This document shows, in pieces, positions 24,284 to 35,888 of a stretch of 45,042 nt of DNA; the first letter of the stretch is position 1, and each line of letters begins with the position of its first letter. The translations under genes and the position numbers were made by a program. Origin of the DNA: Streptomyces flaveolus (GTDB taxonomy: Bacteria; Actinomycetota; Actinomycetes; Streptomycetales; Streptomycetaceae); the NCBI RefSeq assembly GCF_000716535.1, contig NZ_JNWV01000053.1, positions 1 through 45,042 on the forward strand, given 5' to 3'. Under the pieces are notes generated by a model, which was not told the DNA's origin, did not search any database, and saw only the letters and a program-made list of their open reading frames with translations.

Positions 24284-24847
24284 TCATCGCACGGGCATGA
24301 CGGGCGCGGTCTTCTTCCGCGCGCGGTAGGCGGCGGCCTTGATCTTGTTGCCGCAGGACTCCATGCCGCACCACTGGCGCCGCATGCCCCGGGAGCGGTC
24401 GATGTAGATCCGCGTGCACTCCGGGTTGCCGCACTCCTTCATCAGGGGGACGTCCGGGCCGCTGAGCAGTTCGACGGCCTGCCGCGCGACGGTCGCCAGG
24501 GCTTGCCCGGGGGTCGCCTCGTTGTGCCGCCCGGCCATGGTGAGCTGCGGCGTCACCGGGGTCTTGCGCGCGGCGCCGTTGACCACGGCAAGTGCCTCGC
24601 GGTCGAACTCCTCACCGAGACGGCGGTTGGTGACGAGGCGGTAGATGGCCTCGCGCACGGTGGTCGCCTCCCGGACGTCTTCCTCGTCGCCCGGCGTGAT
24701 CGTGTCCACGAGTCCGGACTCCAGATACCAGGCGTTCAGCCGCTCCGGTGTCACGAACATCTCGAACCGGGTCGAGCGCCGGGCACGGAGAGTGGCCGCG
24801 AAGTCGAGGGCCGGGTGCCCGCATACGAAGACATGGTCAAGGTTCAC
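24284..24847 (-). CDS. CGNR zinc-finger transcription regulator (ABATE domain)
   Basis: A 187-aa predicted DNA-binding regulator. The N-terminal ABATE-type region (about 1-125) begins DHVFVCGHPALDFAATLRAR, possibly ligand-binding. The C-terminal zinc finger has C139, C144, C160 and C165 (C-x4-C-x15-C-x4-C), the last within CGNK, then a basic tail (AAAYRARKK). I chose GTG at 24847 because conserved ABATE sequence begins at once. The 19-bp operator TCACC-N9-GGTGA ends one base upstream of that start codon, with a near-copy 41 bp further out, so autoregulation is likely. A -10-like CAAGAT lies so close that the mRNA may be leaderless. Targets are unknown; few family members are characterised to my knowledge. 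Confidence 0.82.
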   Translation of the reverse strand: MNLDHVFVCGHPALDFAATLRARRSTRFEMFVTPERLNAWYLESGLVDTITPGDEEDVREATTVREAIYRLVTNRRLGEEFDREALAVVNGAARKTPVTPQLTMAGRHNEATPGQALATVARQAVELLSGPDVPLMKECGNPECTRIYIDRSRGMRRQWCGMESCGNKIKAAAYRARKKTAPVMPVR

Positions 24848-24848
24848 A

Positions 24849-24908
24849 TCACCATCTTGACAGGTGACTGTCCCGAAGCGCAAGAAGTGTCACCGTTCCG
24901 GGCGGTGC
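24849..24908 (-). promoter_or_regulatory. CGNR gene promoter with TCACC-N9-GGTGA operators
   Basis: 24849-24867 is TCACCATCTTGACAGGTGA on the + strand. 24890-24908 is TCACC-N9-GGTGC, one base off, with centres 41 bp apart (42 bp at ohr). On the - strand, TTGCGC, 18 bp, CAAGAT forms a promoter whose -10 lies within the first site. The same TTGCGC/-10-in-operator layout occurs at 38293. Confidence 0.7.
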
Positions 24909-25594
24909 CGCTCGGACGGGGCGCGATGAGGGTACAGCCTCTGAATCACGGTCACAGGGCACCGGGATCGGCGTCAGGGGGCACCCGGACAGGACACTCG
25001 GGGTGGGCTCAGGGGGGACCCGGAGTGGGGCGTCAGGCATTGCGGACTGGGGCGGTGACCGGCATCGCAGCGGGGGTGTAGGCCCGCGCTTGGTCTGGCG
25101 CGCCCGTATCCGTGTGGCGCCCGGGCCCGCCGCTGGCGTGGCGCCCCCGCCCCCGCCCCGCGTCGCGCGTCCGGTTCAGGTCCCGGAACGGGCCGTCGCC
25201 GTGTCCTCGCGCTGTCCGCTTCCCGGCTCCAGCCGGGTAGGCGTGGGGCGTGAGGCATTGCGGACTGGGGCGGTGACCGGCATCGCAGCGGGCGGGGAGG
25301 CCCGCACCCGGTCTGGCGCCCCCGGCCTCACCGCTGGCGTGGCGCCCCCGCCCCCGGCGTCGTGCGGCCGGTTCAGGTCCGGGAACGGGCCGTCGCCGTG
25401 TCCTGCCGCTGTCCGCTTGCCGGCTTCAGCCGGGTCGGCGTGGGGCGTCAGGCATTGTGGACTGGGGCGGTGACCGGCAGAGCAGCGAACGTGGAGGCCC
25501 GCCCCCGGTCTGGCGCGCCCGCATCCGTCCGGCGCCCCCGGGCCCGCCGCTGGCGTGGCGCCCCCGCCCTCGCCCCCGGCGTCGTGCGGCCGGT

Positions 25595-27259
<1,665 letters not shown>

Positions 27260-27338
27260 AGGGAACCGTCCAACGTGATCGGTGGTCGGCCCGCGGGGCA
27301 CGGGGCCTCGGACGCGGGCCACTGCACACGCCGGCGGC

Positions 27339-28973
<1,635 letters not shown>

Positions 28974-28995
28974 GAAGGCGACCTCGAAGGTACTG

Positions 28996-29020
28996 AGGGC
29001 AGAGCATGGACTTCTGCCCT
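28996..29020 (-). promoter_or_regulatory. Leader hairpin upstream of the ABC-F gene
   Basis: AGGGCAGA (28996-29003) pairs with TCTGCCCT (29013-29020) around 9 nt, about 25 nt before the ATG. Antibiotic-responsive ABC-F genes are often controlled by ribosome-dependent attenuation in the leader. A translatable frame runs through this hairpin in phase with the gene. No U-tract follows, so sequestration of the start region is as likely as termination. Confidence 0.4.
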
Positions 29021-29241
29021 GGGAAGACATGGAAGAAATGGGTACGACTGGACGGACCACGTCGGCGGCGCTCCTGAAGCACCGGCCGGTGGCCGTCAGG
29101 TCCGGATCTCACCCGGAGATGTCGTCTTCACCCACCACGTCTGCGACTCCTCGATTCACACGGTCCAAGCTCCACCCCAGTGTAACAGGTGGGCGTCCCG
29201 GCGTTCGTGGAGGCGAAGGTTCATACATATGTGCCCTTTGG

Positions 29242-29328
29242 TTGACAGTGCGTGGACGGTCGTGTCACCATCGTCACCAGTTGAATAGGTGACGGTGTCG
29301 CAAGCAGCCGACGGTGTTCACACGTGTG
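29242..29328 (+). promoter_or_regulatory. Promoter region of the molybdopterin oxidoreductase operon with both palindromes
   Basis: TTGACA (29242-29247) and CACCAT (29266-29271, 18-bp spacing) form a possible promoter. TCACCAGTTGAATAGGTGA (29274-29292) lies over the expected start. CACACGTGTG (29319-29328) is centred 40 bp further downstream. The region also separates the ABC-F unit on the other strand and could control both. Confidence 0.6.
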
Positions 29329-29405
29329 GGCTGGCCCGAACCGGCGCCTGCCCACCCGGTCGCACCTCGCCGGGATCGTCGCCACCTCTAAGGAGCACAC
29401 TGACC

Positions 29406-30128
29406 ATGGCAGGAAAGCCGAAGCGGAGGGCCGAGGGCGCAGCGGTGGGACGGCGGGCGATGCTGGGCATGCTCGGCGCCGGCGCCGCCGGCCTCGCCGC
29501 CGCGCCCTACCTCCAGCGCGGCTGGGAGGGCTTCCTCGGTGCGGCCTCCCAGGTCGACGCCACGGGCCTGACCGGTCTGCTGCCCAATCCGGGCGGTTTC
29601 CGGTACTACAGCGTCGTCGGCTCGGTGCCGCACAAGGACGCGACGAACTACGCGCTCAAGGTCGGCGGTCTGGTCGACAAGCCGAAGACCTACACGCTCG
29701 ACGAGCTGCGCGCGATGCCGCAGACCCGGGTCGTCCACGACGTGCTGTGCACGGACGGATGGCGTGTGGACAAGACACCCTTCGAAGGGGTGAAGCTGGC
29801 GGACATCCTGGACGCCGCGGGGGTGCGCTCCCCGGGTGCGGCGGTCCGCTTCACCTGCTTCGACGGCGCCTACTCCGAGAGCCTCACCCTGGAACAGGCC
29901 CGCCGCTCGGACGTTCTGGTGGCGCTGAACATGCAGGACAAACCCATCACCCACGAGCACGGCGGACCGGTCCGCCTCTACGTGGCCCCCATGTACTTCT
30001 ACAAGTCGGCCAAGTGGCTGTCCGGCATCTCGGTCACCGACAAGGTCGTTCCCGGCTACTGGGAGGAACGCGGTTATGCGGTCGACGGCTGGCTCGACGA
30101 CGCGGACCGGCACAGCGACGCCGCCTGA
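29406..30128 (+). CDS. Tat-exported molybdopterin-dependent oxidoreductase (sulfite oxidase/MsrP-like)
   Basis: A 240-aa protein with a Tat-type signal (RR at 16-17, then MLGMLGAGAAGLAAA). The mature part is the sulfite-oxidase molybdopterin fold: NYALKVGGLVDKPKTYTLDEL, then VLCTDGWRVDKTPFEGVKLADIL, where Cys115 should bind molybdenum, and HEHGGPVRLYVAPMYFYKSAKWL. It lacks the C-terminal dimer domain, as in small periplasmic-type enzymes such as MsrP, which repairs oxidised methionine in exported proteins. ATG at 29406 follows AAGGAG. The cytochrome b gene overlaps its end by 53 bp, so it is the probable membrane electron donor. The substrate is inference. Confidence 0.85.
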   Translation: MAGKPKRRAEGAAVGRRAMLGMLGAGAAGLAAAPYLQRGWEGFLGAASQVDATGLTGLLPNPGGFRYYSVVGSVPHKDATNYALKVGGLVDKPKTYTLDELRAMPQTRVVHDVLCTDGWRVDKTPFEGVKLADILDAAGVRSPGAAVRFTCFDGAYSESLTLEQARRSDVLVALNMQDKPITHEHGGPVRLYVAPMYFYKSAKWLSGISVTDKVVPGYWEERGYAVDGWLDDADRHSDAA

Positions 30129-30777
30129 ACCGTCCGGCCGTCTGCGCCGGTTCAGCACCGCGGAGCGCATGGTCCACCGGACCACCGGCTACCTGATGCT
30201 CGTGTGCCTGGTCACCGCCGCCTGCCTGTACCTGGGGCCGCTGGCCCAGCTCGTCGGGCGGCGCCACCTGATGGTCACGCTGCACGAGTGGTCGGGCATC
30301 TCGCTGCCGCTGCCCTTCCTGCTCGGGCTCCTCTCCGCCGATTTCCGCGCGGACCTGCGCAGGCTGAACCGGTTCGCGGTGTACGACCGGCAGTGGCTGC
30401 GGGCCGTGCGCAAGCGCCGGACGTGGCCCGAGGCGCGTCCGGCCGGCAAGTTCAACGCGGGCCAGAAGCTCTACGCGGGCTGGATCGCCGGGGCCGTGCT
30501 GGTGATGATGTTCACCGGTCTGCTGATGTGGTTCATGGGGCTGCTGCCCTTGATCTCCCGTACCAGCGCGATCTTCGTCCACGACCTCCTGGCCTGGGCC
30601 ATCACCTTCGTCCTCCTCGGACACATGCGCCGGGCGTTCGAGGATCCGGAGGCGAGACTCGGGATGCGTACCGGGTATGTCAGCCGGTCCTGGGCGGAGC
30701 GGTACCACTCCCGGTGGCTGAAGGAGGAGGGGATGGGTACCGTGACCGGTGAAACCGAGGAAGCGGACAAGGTGTGA
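30076..30777 (+). CDS. Cytochrome b-type membrane subunit
   Basis: A 233-aa membrane protein resembling the cytochrome b subunits of formate dehydrogenase and similar enzymes. After RRFSTAERMVHRTTGYLM it has four hydrophobic spans: about 33-52, 66-90, 135-160 and 165-185. Candidate haem ligands are His in ERMVHRTTG, TLHEWSG, IFVHDLLAW and LLGHMRRAF. It would pass electrons from the quinone pool to the exported molybdoenzyme encoded just upstream. ATG at 30076 lies inside the upstream gene; no other start fits before the first conserved segment. Its stop is one base before the next ATG. Confidence 0.82.
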   Translation: MRSTAGSTTRTGTATPPEPSGRLRRFSTAERMVHRTTGYLMLVCLVTAACLYLGPLAQLVGRRHLMVTLHEWSGISLPLPFLLGLLSADFRADLRRLNRFAVYDRQWLRAVRKRRTWPEARPAGKFNAGQKLYAGWIAGAVLVMMFTGLLMWFMGLLPLISRTSAIFVHDLLAWAITFVLLGHMRRAFEDPEARLGMRTGYVSRSWAERYHSRWLKEEGMGTVTGETEEADKV

Positions 30778-30778
30778 C

Positions 30779-33139
30779 ATGTCCCCCGAGGAGGGGCAGG
30801 CCTGGCCGGAAGGGCTCATGGACGACCGTAGCGCTCCTGACGCCGGGTCCCCGGACGGCCGGCGACGTGAGTCCGCCGGAGTGCTCGGCGACGAGCTGAC
30901 GGCGGTGCTGCACCGTGCCGTCCACCAGGCCGCTCACCGTCTGGAGGCCGTCGCGGCGGCCGTGTACCTGCTGGCCCCCGACGGCGGCGAACTGCGCGCC
31001 GCCGTGATCGGCGGCAGCCCGCCGTCCGTGCTGACGCTCCCCGGCCGGATGAAGCTGGACTCGCCCTACGCCTCCGCGCGCGCCCTGGCCGGGCAGAGTG
31101 TGGCGCTCCTGGCCGAACCGGATCCGCTCGCCGAACCGGAGCGCGGGGCGCTGGCCTACCCCTACACCGTCGCCTCGGTCCCTCTGGAGGCGGAAGGGCA
31201 TCGTTTCGGTTCGCTGACCGTGCTGCGCACCGAGGACAGCGGTGACTACACCGAGGCGGACTGCCGGGGGCTCACCCGGATCGGTGACCGGCTGGCCGTC
31301 CTGCTGGCCGGGCTCCACGCCCGCGGCGCCACGATCGCGCCCGGGTGCCTGCCCGTGCTGGTGCCGGTGTTCGGCACCGAACCGTCGGCCGTGGCCGGGG
31401 AGCAGGCCGTCGTCCGGGGTGTGCCGGGTGTGCCCGGCTCCGCGGGGATGACCCTGCTGTACGCCCTCCAGCGGCTGACGGACCTGCTGAACCGGGCGAC
31501 CACCATGGAACACGTCGTCGGGACGGCGGAGTTCTGCGTCATGGCGCCGATGCGCGCCCGAGCGCTGGCACTGACCTCGGCGGCCGAGGGCCGGCTGTGG
31601 GTCCTGGGCCACAGCGGGGACTCCGGGGACCTGGTGTCCGAGCTGCACGGCAGCGCTCTGCTCGCGGACACACCCGCCGCGCGGGCGATGCGGGGCCGCG
31701 CGCTGTTCGTCCATGGTTCCTCCCGCCCACCGTCCGCGGGCCGCGACCTGGACGCCGAGCCCGGGGACCCGTCGAGCGGTGTGCCGCGCGACGGCGGCGA
31801 CGGGCGGCACGCCGCCGCCTACCTGCCGCTCGTCGGCAGCCGGCACGTGGTCGACCTGCCGATGGCCGGAGCCGCCCCGATCGTCGGGGTCTGCTGCCTG
31901 TCGTTCGACGGGCCGCGGACGTTCCCGCCCGAGGAGCGGGCCGTGCTGACCATGATGGCCGGGCTGCTGGGCGCGGCGGTTCAGCGCATCCAGCTGAGCG
32001 CCGCGCGTCACGTGCTCGCCGAGGGCATGCAGCGGCGGCTGCTGCCCGCCGTCCTGCCCGAGGCGCCCCGCCTGCCCACCACGGCCCGCTACCGGCCGGC
32101 CCAGGCCGCGAGCGAGGCGGGCGGGGACTGGTACGACGTGATCACCATGCCGGACGACCGCGTGATGCTCGTCCTCGGGGACGTCGAGGGCCACACGCTG
32201 GAGAGCGCCGCCGTCATGGGCCAGTTGCGCACCTCGGTGGCCGCCTACGCCACCGAGGGCCACGGGCCGGCCGCGCTGCTCGAACGCACCGACCAACTGC
32301 TGTCCCGGCTGGGCACCGAGCTGCTCGCCACCTGCTGTGTGGTGGCCGTGGACACCGGGACAGGGGTGGCCGAGGTGGCGCTGGCCGGGCATCCGGCGCC
32401 GCTCGCCCGGCTGTCCGACGGCACTGTCCGCCCGCTGTGGGCACCGGCCAACGTGCCGCTCGGACTGCACGGGCGCACCCCCTACCGCTCCCAGGAGCAC
32501 ACCCTCCCGCCCGGAACCGTGCTCGCGCTCTACTCGGACGGAGTGCACGAACCGGATCGCGACGACGTCGTCGCACGCCTGGCCGCCGAAGGCCGCGGAG
32601 CGGGCGCCGATCTGGAGATCCTGGCGGACCGCCTGCTGACGGACGCACCCGGCCGGCGCGACGACGCCGCCCTGCTGCTGGCCCGCTACGAGGGAGCGGA
32701 CGATTCCGCGGCGCCCCGGACCGCTCGTTTCCACATCCACCGGCGGGACCTGCGGGCGGTCAGGGCGGCCCGCGGGTTCGTGCGCGGGTGCCTGGGCGAC
32801 TGGGGTCTGGCCGATCTGTCGGACGACCTCGAACTCATCGCCTCGGAACTCGTGACCAACGCGCTCATCCACGCGGGCAGCGATGTGGACCTGCGGCTGC
32901 GGGCGTCGCGCGACCGGGTCCGTCTCGAGGTGCGGGACTCGGACAGCGACCCGCCCGTGCCCACCGCCTACTCGCTCACCGACGAGGGCAGCGCGCGGGC
33001 GGAACACGGCCGCGGTCTGTACCTGGTCGACGCGTTGGCACACACATGGAACACCTCTCCGAGCGGCCGGGGAAAGACGGTCTGGCTGGAGATGGAGATC
33101 CCCGGGGTCGCGGCGGCGGCCCGGCAGAGCGTCGAATGA
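30779..33139 (+). CDS. GAF-SpoIIE phosphatase-HATPase signalling protein
   Basis: A 786-aa cytoplasmic signalling protein. The order is GAF-like sensor domains (about 35-180 and 220-420), a PP2C-type SpoIIE phosphatase (about 440-635: GGDWYDV, VLGDVEGHTLESA, ALYSDGVHEP, RRDDAALLLA, with the metal-binding Asp residues present) and a C-terminal GHKL kinase/anti-sigma domain (N-box ELVTNALIHA; EHGRGLYLVD). Such proteins set the phosphorylation state of anti-sigma antagonists. ATG at 30779 is one base after the cytochrome b stop, with AAGGTG upstream, so the three genes look coupled. Linkage to an exported redox pair suggests the GAF domains may read redox state; that is inference. Confidence 0.9.
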   Translation: MSPEEGQAWPEGLMDDRSAPDAGSPDGRRRESAGVLGDELTAVLHRAVHQAAHRLEAVAAAVYLLAPDGGELRAAVIGGSPPSVLTLPGRMKLDSPYASARALAGQSVALLAEPDPLAEPERGALAYPYTVASVPLEAEGHRFGSLTVLRTEDSGDYTEADCRGLTRIGDRLAVLLAGLHARGATIAPGCLPVLVPVFGTEPSAVAGEQAVVRGVPGVPGSAGMTLLYALQRLTDLLNRATTMEHVVGTAEFCVMAPMRARALALTSAAEGRLWVLGHSGDSGDLVSELHGSALLADTPAARAMRGRALFVHGSSRPPSAGRDLDAEPGDPSSGVPRDGGDGRHAAAYLPLVGSRHVVDLPMAGAAPIVGVCCLSFDGPRTFPPEERAVLTMMAGLLGAAVQRIQLSAARHVLAEGMQRRLLPAVLPEAPRLPTTARYRPAQAASEAGGDWYDVITMPDDRVMLVLGDVEGHTLESAAVMGQLRTSVAAYATEGHGPAALLERTDQLLSRLGTELLATCCVVAVDTGTGVAEVALAGHPAPLARLSDGTVRPLWAPANVPLGLHGRTPYRSQEHTLPPGTVLALYSDGVHEPDRDDVVARLAAEGRGAGADLEILADRLLTDAPGRRDDAALLLARYEGADDSAAPRTARFHIHRRDLRAVRAARGFVRGCLGDWGLADLSDDLELIASELVTNALIHAGSDVDLRLRASRDRVRLEVRDSDSDPPVPTAYSLTDEGSARAEHGRGLYLVDALAHTWNTSPSGRGKTVWLEMEIPGVAAAARQSVE

Positions 33140-33499
33140 CCTAACAGCCCGTTCACGGCAGCCCCGCCCGTAGCCGTGGCCGGGGACCGTCAACTGACTG
33201 TTGTCGTGTCGCGGGTGCCCGGGCCAGAGTGTGACCACAGGCCGAGGGGACCGCGTCACCCGCCGCGGTTCACATGTGTCACCGAGATATGTGACCCCAC
33301 CCCTTCCATCACCGGTTAGACCGGTGATAGTGTCTGGCTCAGTCTTCGGCGACCCGAGCCGTCTCGGGTCGCATACCGAGGTCGCGGAGGCACGCGTGCG
33401 GACACCGCCCGCGGGGGGCCCGCCGACCTCGTTCACCTCATGTGCCGTGCGCCTGTGTCACCGCGGTCAGCGCCACATCTACTTCCGGGATGGAAACCA
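33140..33499 (+). promoter_or_regulatory. Tannase gene control region with both palindromes
   Basis: CACATGTG lies at 33271-33278 (context TTCACATGTGTCACC). TCACCGGTTAGACCGGTGA lies at 33309-33327, centre to centre about 43 bp. TAGTGT at 33328-33333, touching the second site, is a good -10; no strong -35 is seen. The gene starts 167 bp beyond. The first 100 bp after the upstream stop hold only short inverted repeats. Confidence 0.6.
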
Positions 33500-35131
33500 A
33501 TGAGACGCACACTTCTGACTGTCCTCGCGGCCGGTGTGCCGCTGGCCGCGGCACTGTGGGTGCCGACCGCGTCGGCGGCGCCGGAGAACACCGCCTCCAC
33601 GTCGCTCGGCTGCCGCTCGCTGCCCGTGAAGGCCCCCGCCGGTACCAAGGTGGAGAGCGTGACCGTGGTCGGCCACGCGGCGGGCACCGTGGACGTGCCC
33701 CCGGTCCCCCCGCTGCCCGGGGCGCAGATCCCCGACGTACCGGCGTTCTGCGACGTGACGGTGACCCTGACCCACCCGGGTCAGGGTGACCACGCCAAGG
33801 TGCACGTCTGGCTCCCGCAGAAGGGGTGGAACGGCCGCCTCCAGACGGTCGGCGGCTCGGCCTACGCCGCCGGCGACTACGGCGCGAGCCTGGCCGCCGC
33901 GGTCAAGAACGGTTACGCCGCCGCGACCACCGACGCCGGCGTCGGCACCTACATCGACACCGGCTGGGCGCTGACCAGCGCGGGCAAGGTCGACACGACG
34001 CTGCTGAAGAACTTCGCCAGCCGCTCCGAGCACGAGGCCGCGGTCGTCGCGAAGGACGTCATCGACGGCTTCTACAGCAGGCCCGCCTCCTACGCGTACT
34101 TCAACGGCTGCTCCACCGGCGGACGCCAGGGCTACATGGAGGCCCAGCGCTACCCGGGCGACTACGACGGCATCCTCGCCAACGCGCCCGCCATCAACTG
34201 GGACGAGTTCGAGGTCGCCACCCTGTGGCCGCAGGTGGTCATGAACAACGAGAAGACCTACCCGACGTCCTGCGAGTTCAAGGCCTTCACCGACGCCGCC
34301 GTCAAGGCTTGTGACCCGCTCGACGGCGTCAAGGACGGCCTGGTCAACGACCCGTCCCGGTGCGACTTCGACCCGCGCCGGCTGATCGGCACCAAGGTGG
34401 TGTGCAACGGCGAGGAACTGACCATCACGGCGGCCGACGCGGCCGTGGTCCGCAAGATCTGGGACGGCCCGCGCACCGCGTCGGGCAAGAAGCTGTGGTC
34501 CGGCGTCCCGATCGGGGCCGACCTGTCGGCCCTGGCCGGCCTCACCCCGCCGGACGCGAACGGCAACGTCAAGGGCGCCCCCTTCCCGGTGCCCGCCGCC
34601 TGGGTCCAGACCTGGCTGGAGAAGCAGCCGACCTTCGACCTCGCGAAGATCACCTACAGCGACTTCACGCGGCTGTTCAAGCAGTCCGAGGCCGAGTACG
34701 ACAAGGTCATCGGCACCGACGACCCGGACCTGTCCGCCTTCCGCAGGTCCGGCGGCAAGCTGCTGAGCTGGCACGGCCAGGCCGACCAGTACATCCCCAC
34801 CCAGGGCACGGTGAAGTACCGCAAGCAGGTCGAGCAGGAGCTGGGCGGCGCCAAGCGGGTCGACGACTTCTACCGTCTCTTCCTCGCCCCGGGCACGGCG
34901 CACTGCGGTCTCAACAACGGCAGCGGTGCCACGACCGACGACCTCGGCGCGCTGCGCACCTGGGTCGAGCAGGGCAAGGCCCCCAAGACGCTGCCCGCCA
35001 CCCTGGTCAACGCCGACGGCAAGACCGTCACCCGCAACCTGTGCAGCTACCCGCAGGTGTCCCGGTACGAGGGCCACGGCGACCCGGCCGTCGCCTCCAG
35101 CTTCCGGTGCGTCCTCCCGTCCCGGCACTGA
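33500..35131 (+). CDS. Secreted tannase / feruloyl esterase family protein
   Basis: A 543-aa exported esterase. Residues 1-27 are a Sec signal peptide (MRRTLLTVLAAGVPLAAALW, cleavage after ASA). The family hallmark is the CS-D-HC triad: FNGCSTGGRQG with C204 and nucleophile S205, GQADQYI for Asp, and TAHCGLN for His-Cys, the two Cys bridging the site. Paired Cys in the lid domain (about 255-340) fit tannases and feruloyl esterases. The natural substrate could be a gallate or ferulate ester, or another aromatic ester. ATG at 33500. It is followed 43 bp later by a membrane-protein gene, probably cotranscribed. Confidence 0.9.
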   Translation: MRRTLLTVLAAGVPLAAALWVPTASAAPENTASTSLGCRSLPVKAPAGTKVESVTVVGHAAGTVDVPPVPPLPGAQIPDVPAFCDVTVTLTHPGQGDHAKVHVWLPQKGWNGRLQTVGGSAYAAGDYGASLAAAVKNGYAAATTDAGVGTYIDTGWALTSAGKVDTTLLKNFASRSEHEAAVVAKDVIDGFYSRPASYAYFNGCSTGGRQGYMEAQRYPGDYDGILANAPAINWDEFEVATLWPQVVMNNEKTYPTSCEFKAFTDAAVKACDPLDGVKDGLVNDPSRCDFDPRRLIGTKVVCNGEELTITAADAAVVRKIWDGPRTASGKKLWSGVPIGADLSALAGLTPPDANGNVKGAPFPVPAAWVQTWLEKQPTFDLAKITYSDFTRLFKQSEAEYDKVIGTDDPDLSAFRRSGGKLLSWHGQADQYIPTQGTVKYRKQVEQELGGAKRVDDFYRLFLAPGTAHCGLNNGSGATTDDLGALRTWVEQGKAPKTLPATLVNADGKTVTRNLCSYPQVSRYEGHGDPAVASSFRCVLPSRH

Positions 35132-35174
35132 CCGACCGCTGACCACCTGAACACCCGAGAAAGGCCCCACCCCC

Positions 35175-35765
35175 ATGAGCACGCAGACAGCGGCACCGTC
35201 GAACTCGACGGCGGCGGAAGCACGTTCCTCCCTGCTGAGGCTGTACCTGGGCCGCGGCGTGCTCGCCGTGGCATGGGCCCTGGCTTTCGCCGGAGCCCAT
35301 GACAGCGTCGACGCCGTGGCCATCACCCTGCTGGTCGTCTACCCGCTGATCGACGCGGTCTCCTCGCTGATCGACTACCGCGCCACCCCGGACGGTTCCG
35401 AGCGCCGGGTCACCGCGTTCAACGGGGCTCTCAGCACCGTGGCAGCCATCGCGGTCGGCATCGCCGGGGCCGGCGGCGTCGCGCCGGTGCTCCATGTGTT
35501 CGGTGCCTGGGCCGTCGTCTCCGGTGCCGCCCAGGTGGTCGTCGGGCTGCGGCGGCGCGGTCCCGAGCTGGGCAAGCAGTGGCCGACCCTGATCTCGGGC
35601 GGACTGTCCTTCCTGGTCGGCTTCTTCTACAACATCCAGGCGGCGGGCGACAATCCCTCGCTCGACGTGCTGTCCGTCTACGCCACGGGCGGCGGGGTGT
35701 GGTTCATCCTCCAGGCTCTGCTGCTGGGCTGGAAGGCCCGTCGGCTGCGCACCCGGACGGTCTGA
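35175..35765 (+). CDS. DUF308/HdeD-like membrane protein
   Basis: A 196-aa protein with about six hydrophobic spans: LGRGVLAVAWALAFAGAH, VAITLLVVYPLIDAVSSLI, ALSTVAAIAVGIAGAGG, VLHVFGAWAVVSGAAQVVVG, TLISGGLSFLVGFFYN and WFILQALLLGW. The paired-span pattern and small size fit DUF308 (HdeD-like) proteins, whose function is unclear; the enterobacterial relative is linked to acid stress. ATG at 35175 follows GAGAAAGG. It lies 43 bp after the tannase gene and before a strong terminator, so it closes that operon. Confidence 0.7.
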   Translation: MSTQTAAPSNSTAAEARSSLLRLYLGRGVLAVAWALAFAGAHDSVDAVAITLLVVYPLIDAVSSLIDYRATPDGSERRVTAFNGALSTVAAIAVGIAGAGGVAPVLHVFGAWAVVSGAAQVVVGLRRRGPELGKQWPTLISGGLSFLVGFFYNIQAAGDNPSLDVLSVYATGGGVWFILQALLLGWKARRLRTRTV

Positions 35766-35784
35766 CCGCCCCTGACCGGTTGTC

Positions 35785-35822
35785 GTCCCGGCCCGCGCCC
35801 CGTGGCGCGGGCCGGGACTTTT
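35785..35822. terminator. Strong terminator between DUF308 and P450 genes
   Basis: A perfect 15-bp stem, GTCCCGGCCCGCGCC (35785-35799) with GGCGCGGGCCGGGAC (35804-35818), a 4-nt loop, then TTTT. It separates convergent genes. Confidence 0.92.
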
Positions 35823-35888
35823 CCGTGCGCCGGGCCGGGACCCTTCGCCGTTGGCCCTTCGCCGGTGGCCGGTGGCCGGTGGTGGCCG

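Noticed and set aside
30680..33436. 918-codon open frame opposite the phosphatase gene
   Set aside because: It mirrors the GAF-SpoIIE-HATPase gene, is Gly/Arg/His-rich without domains, and its third-position bias belongs to the other strand.
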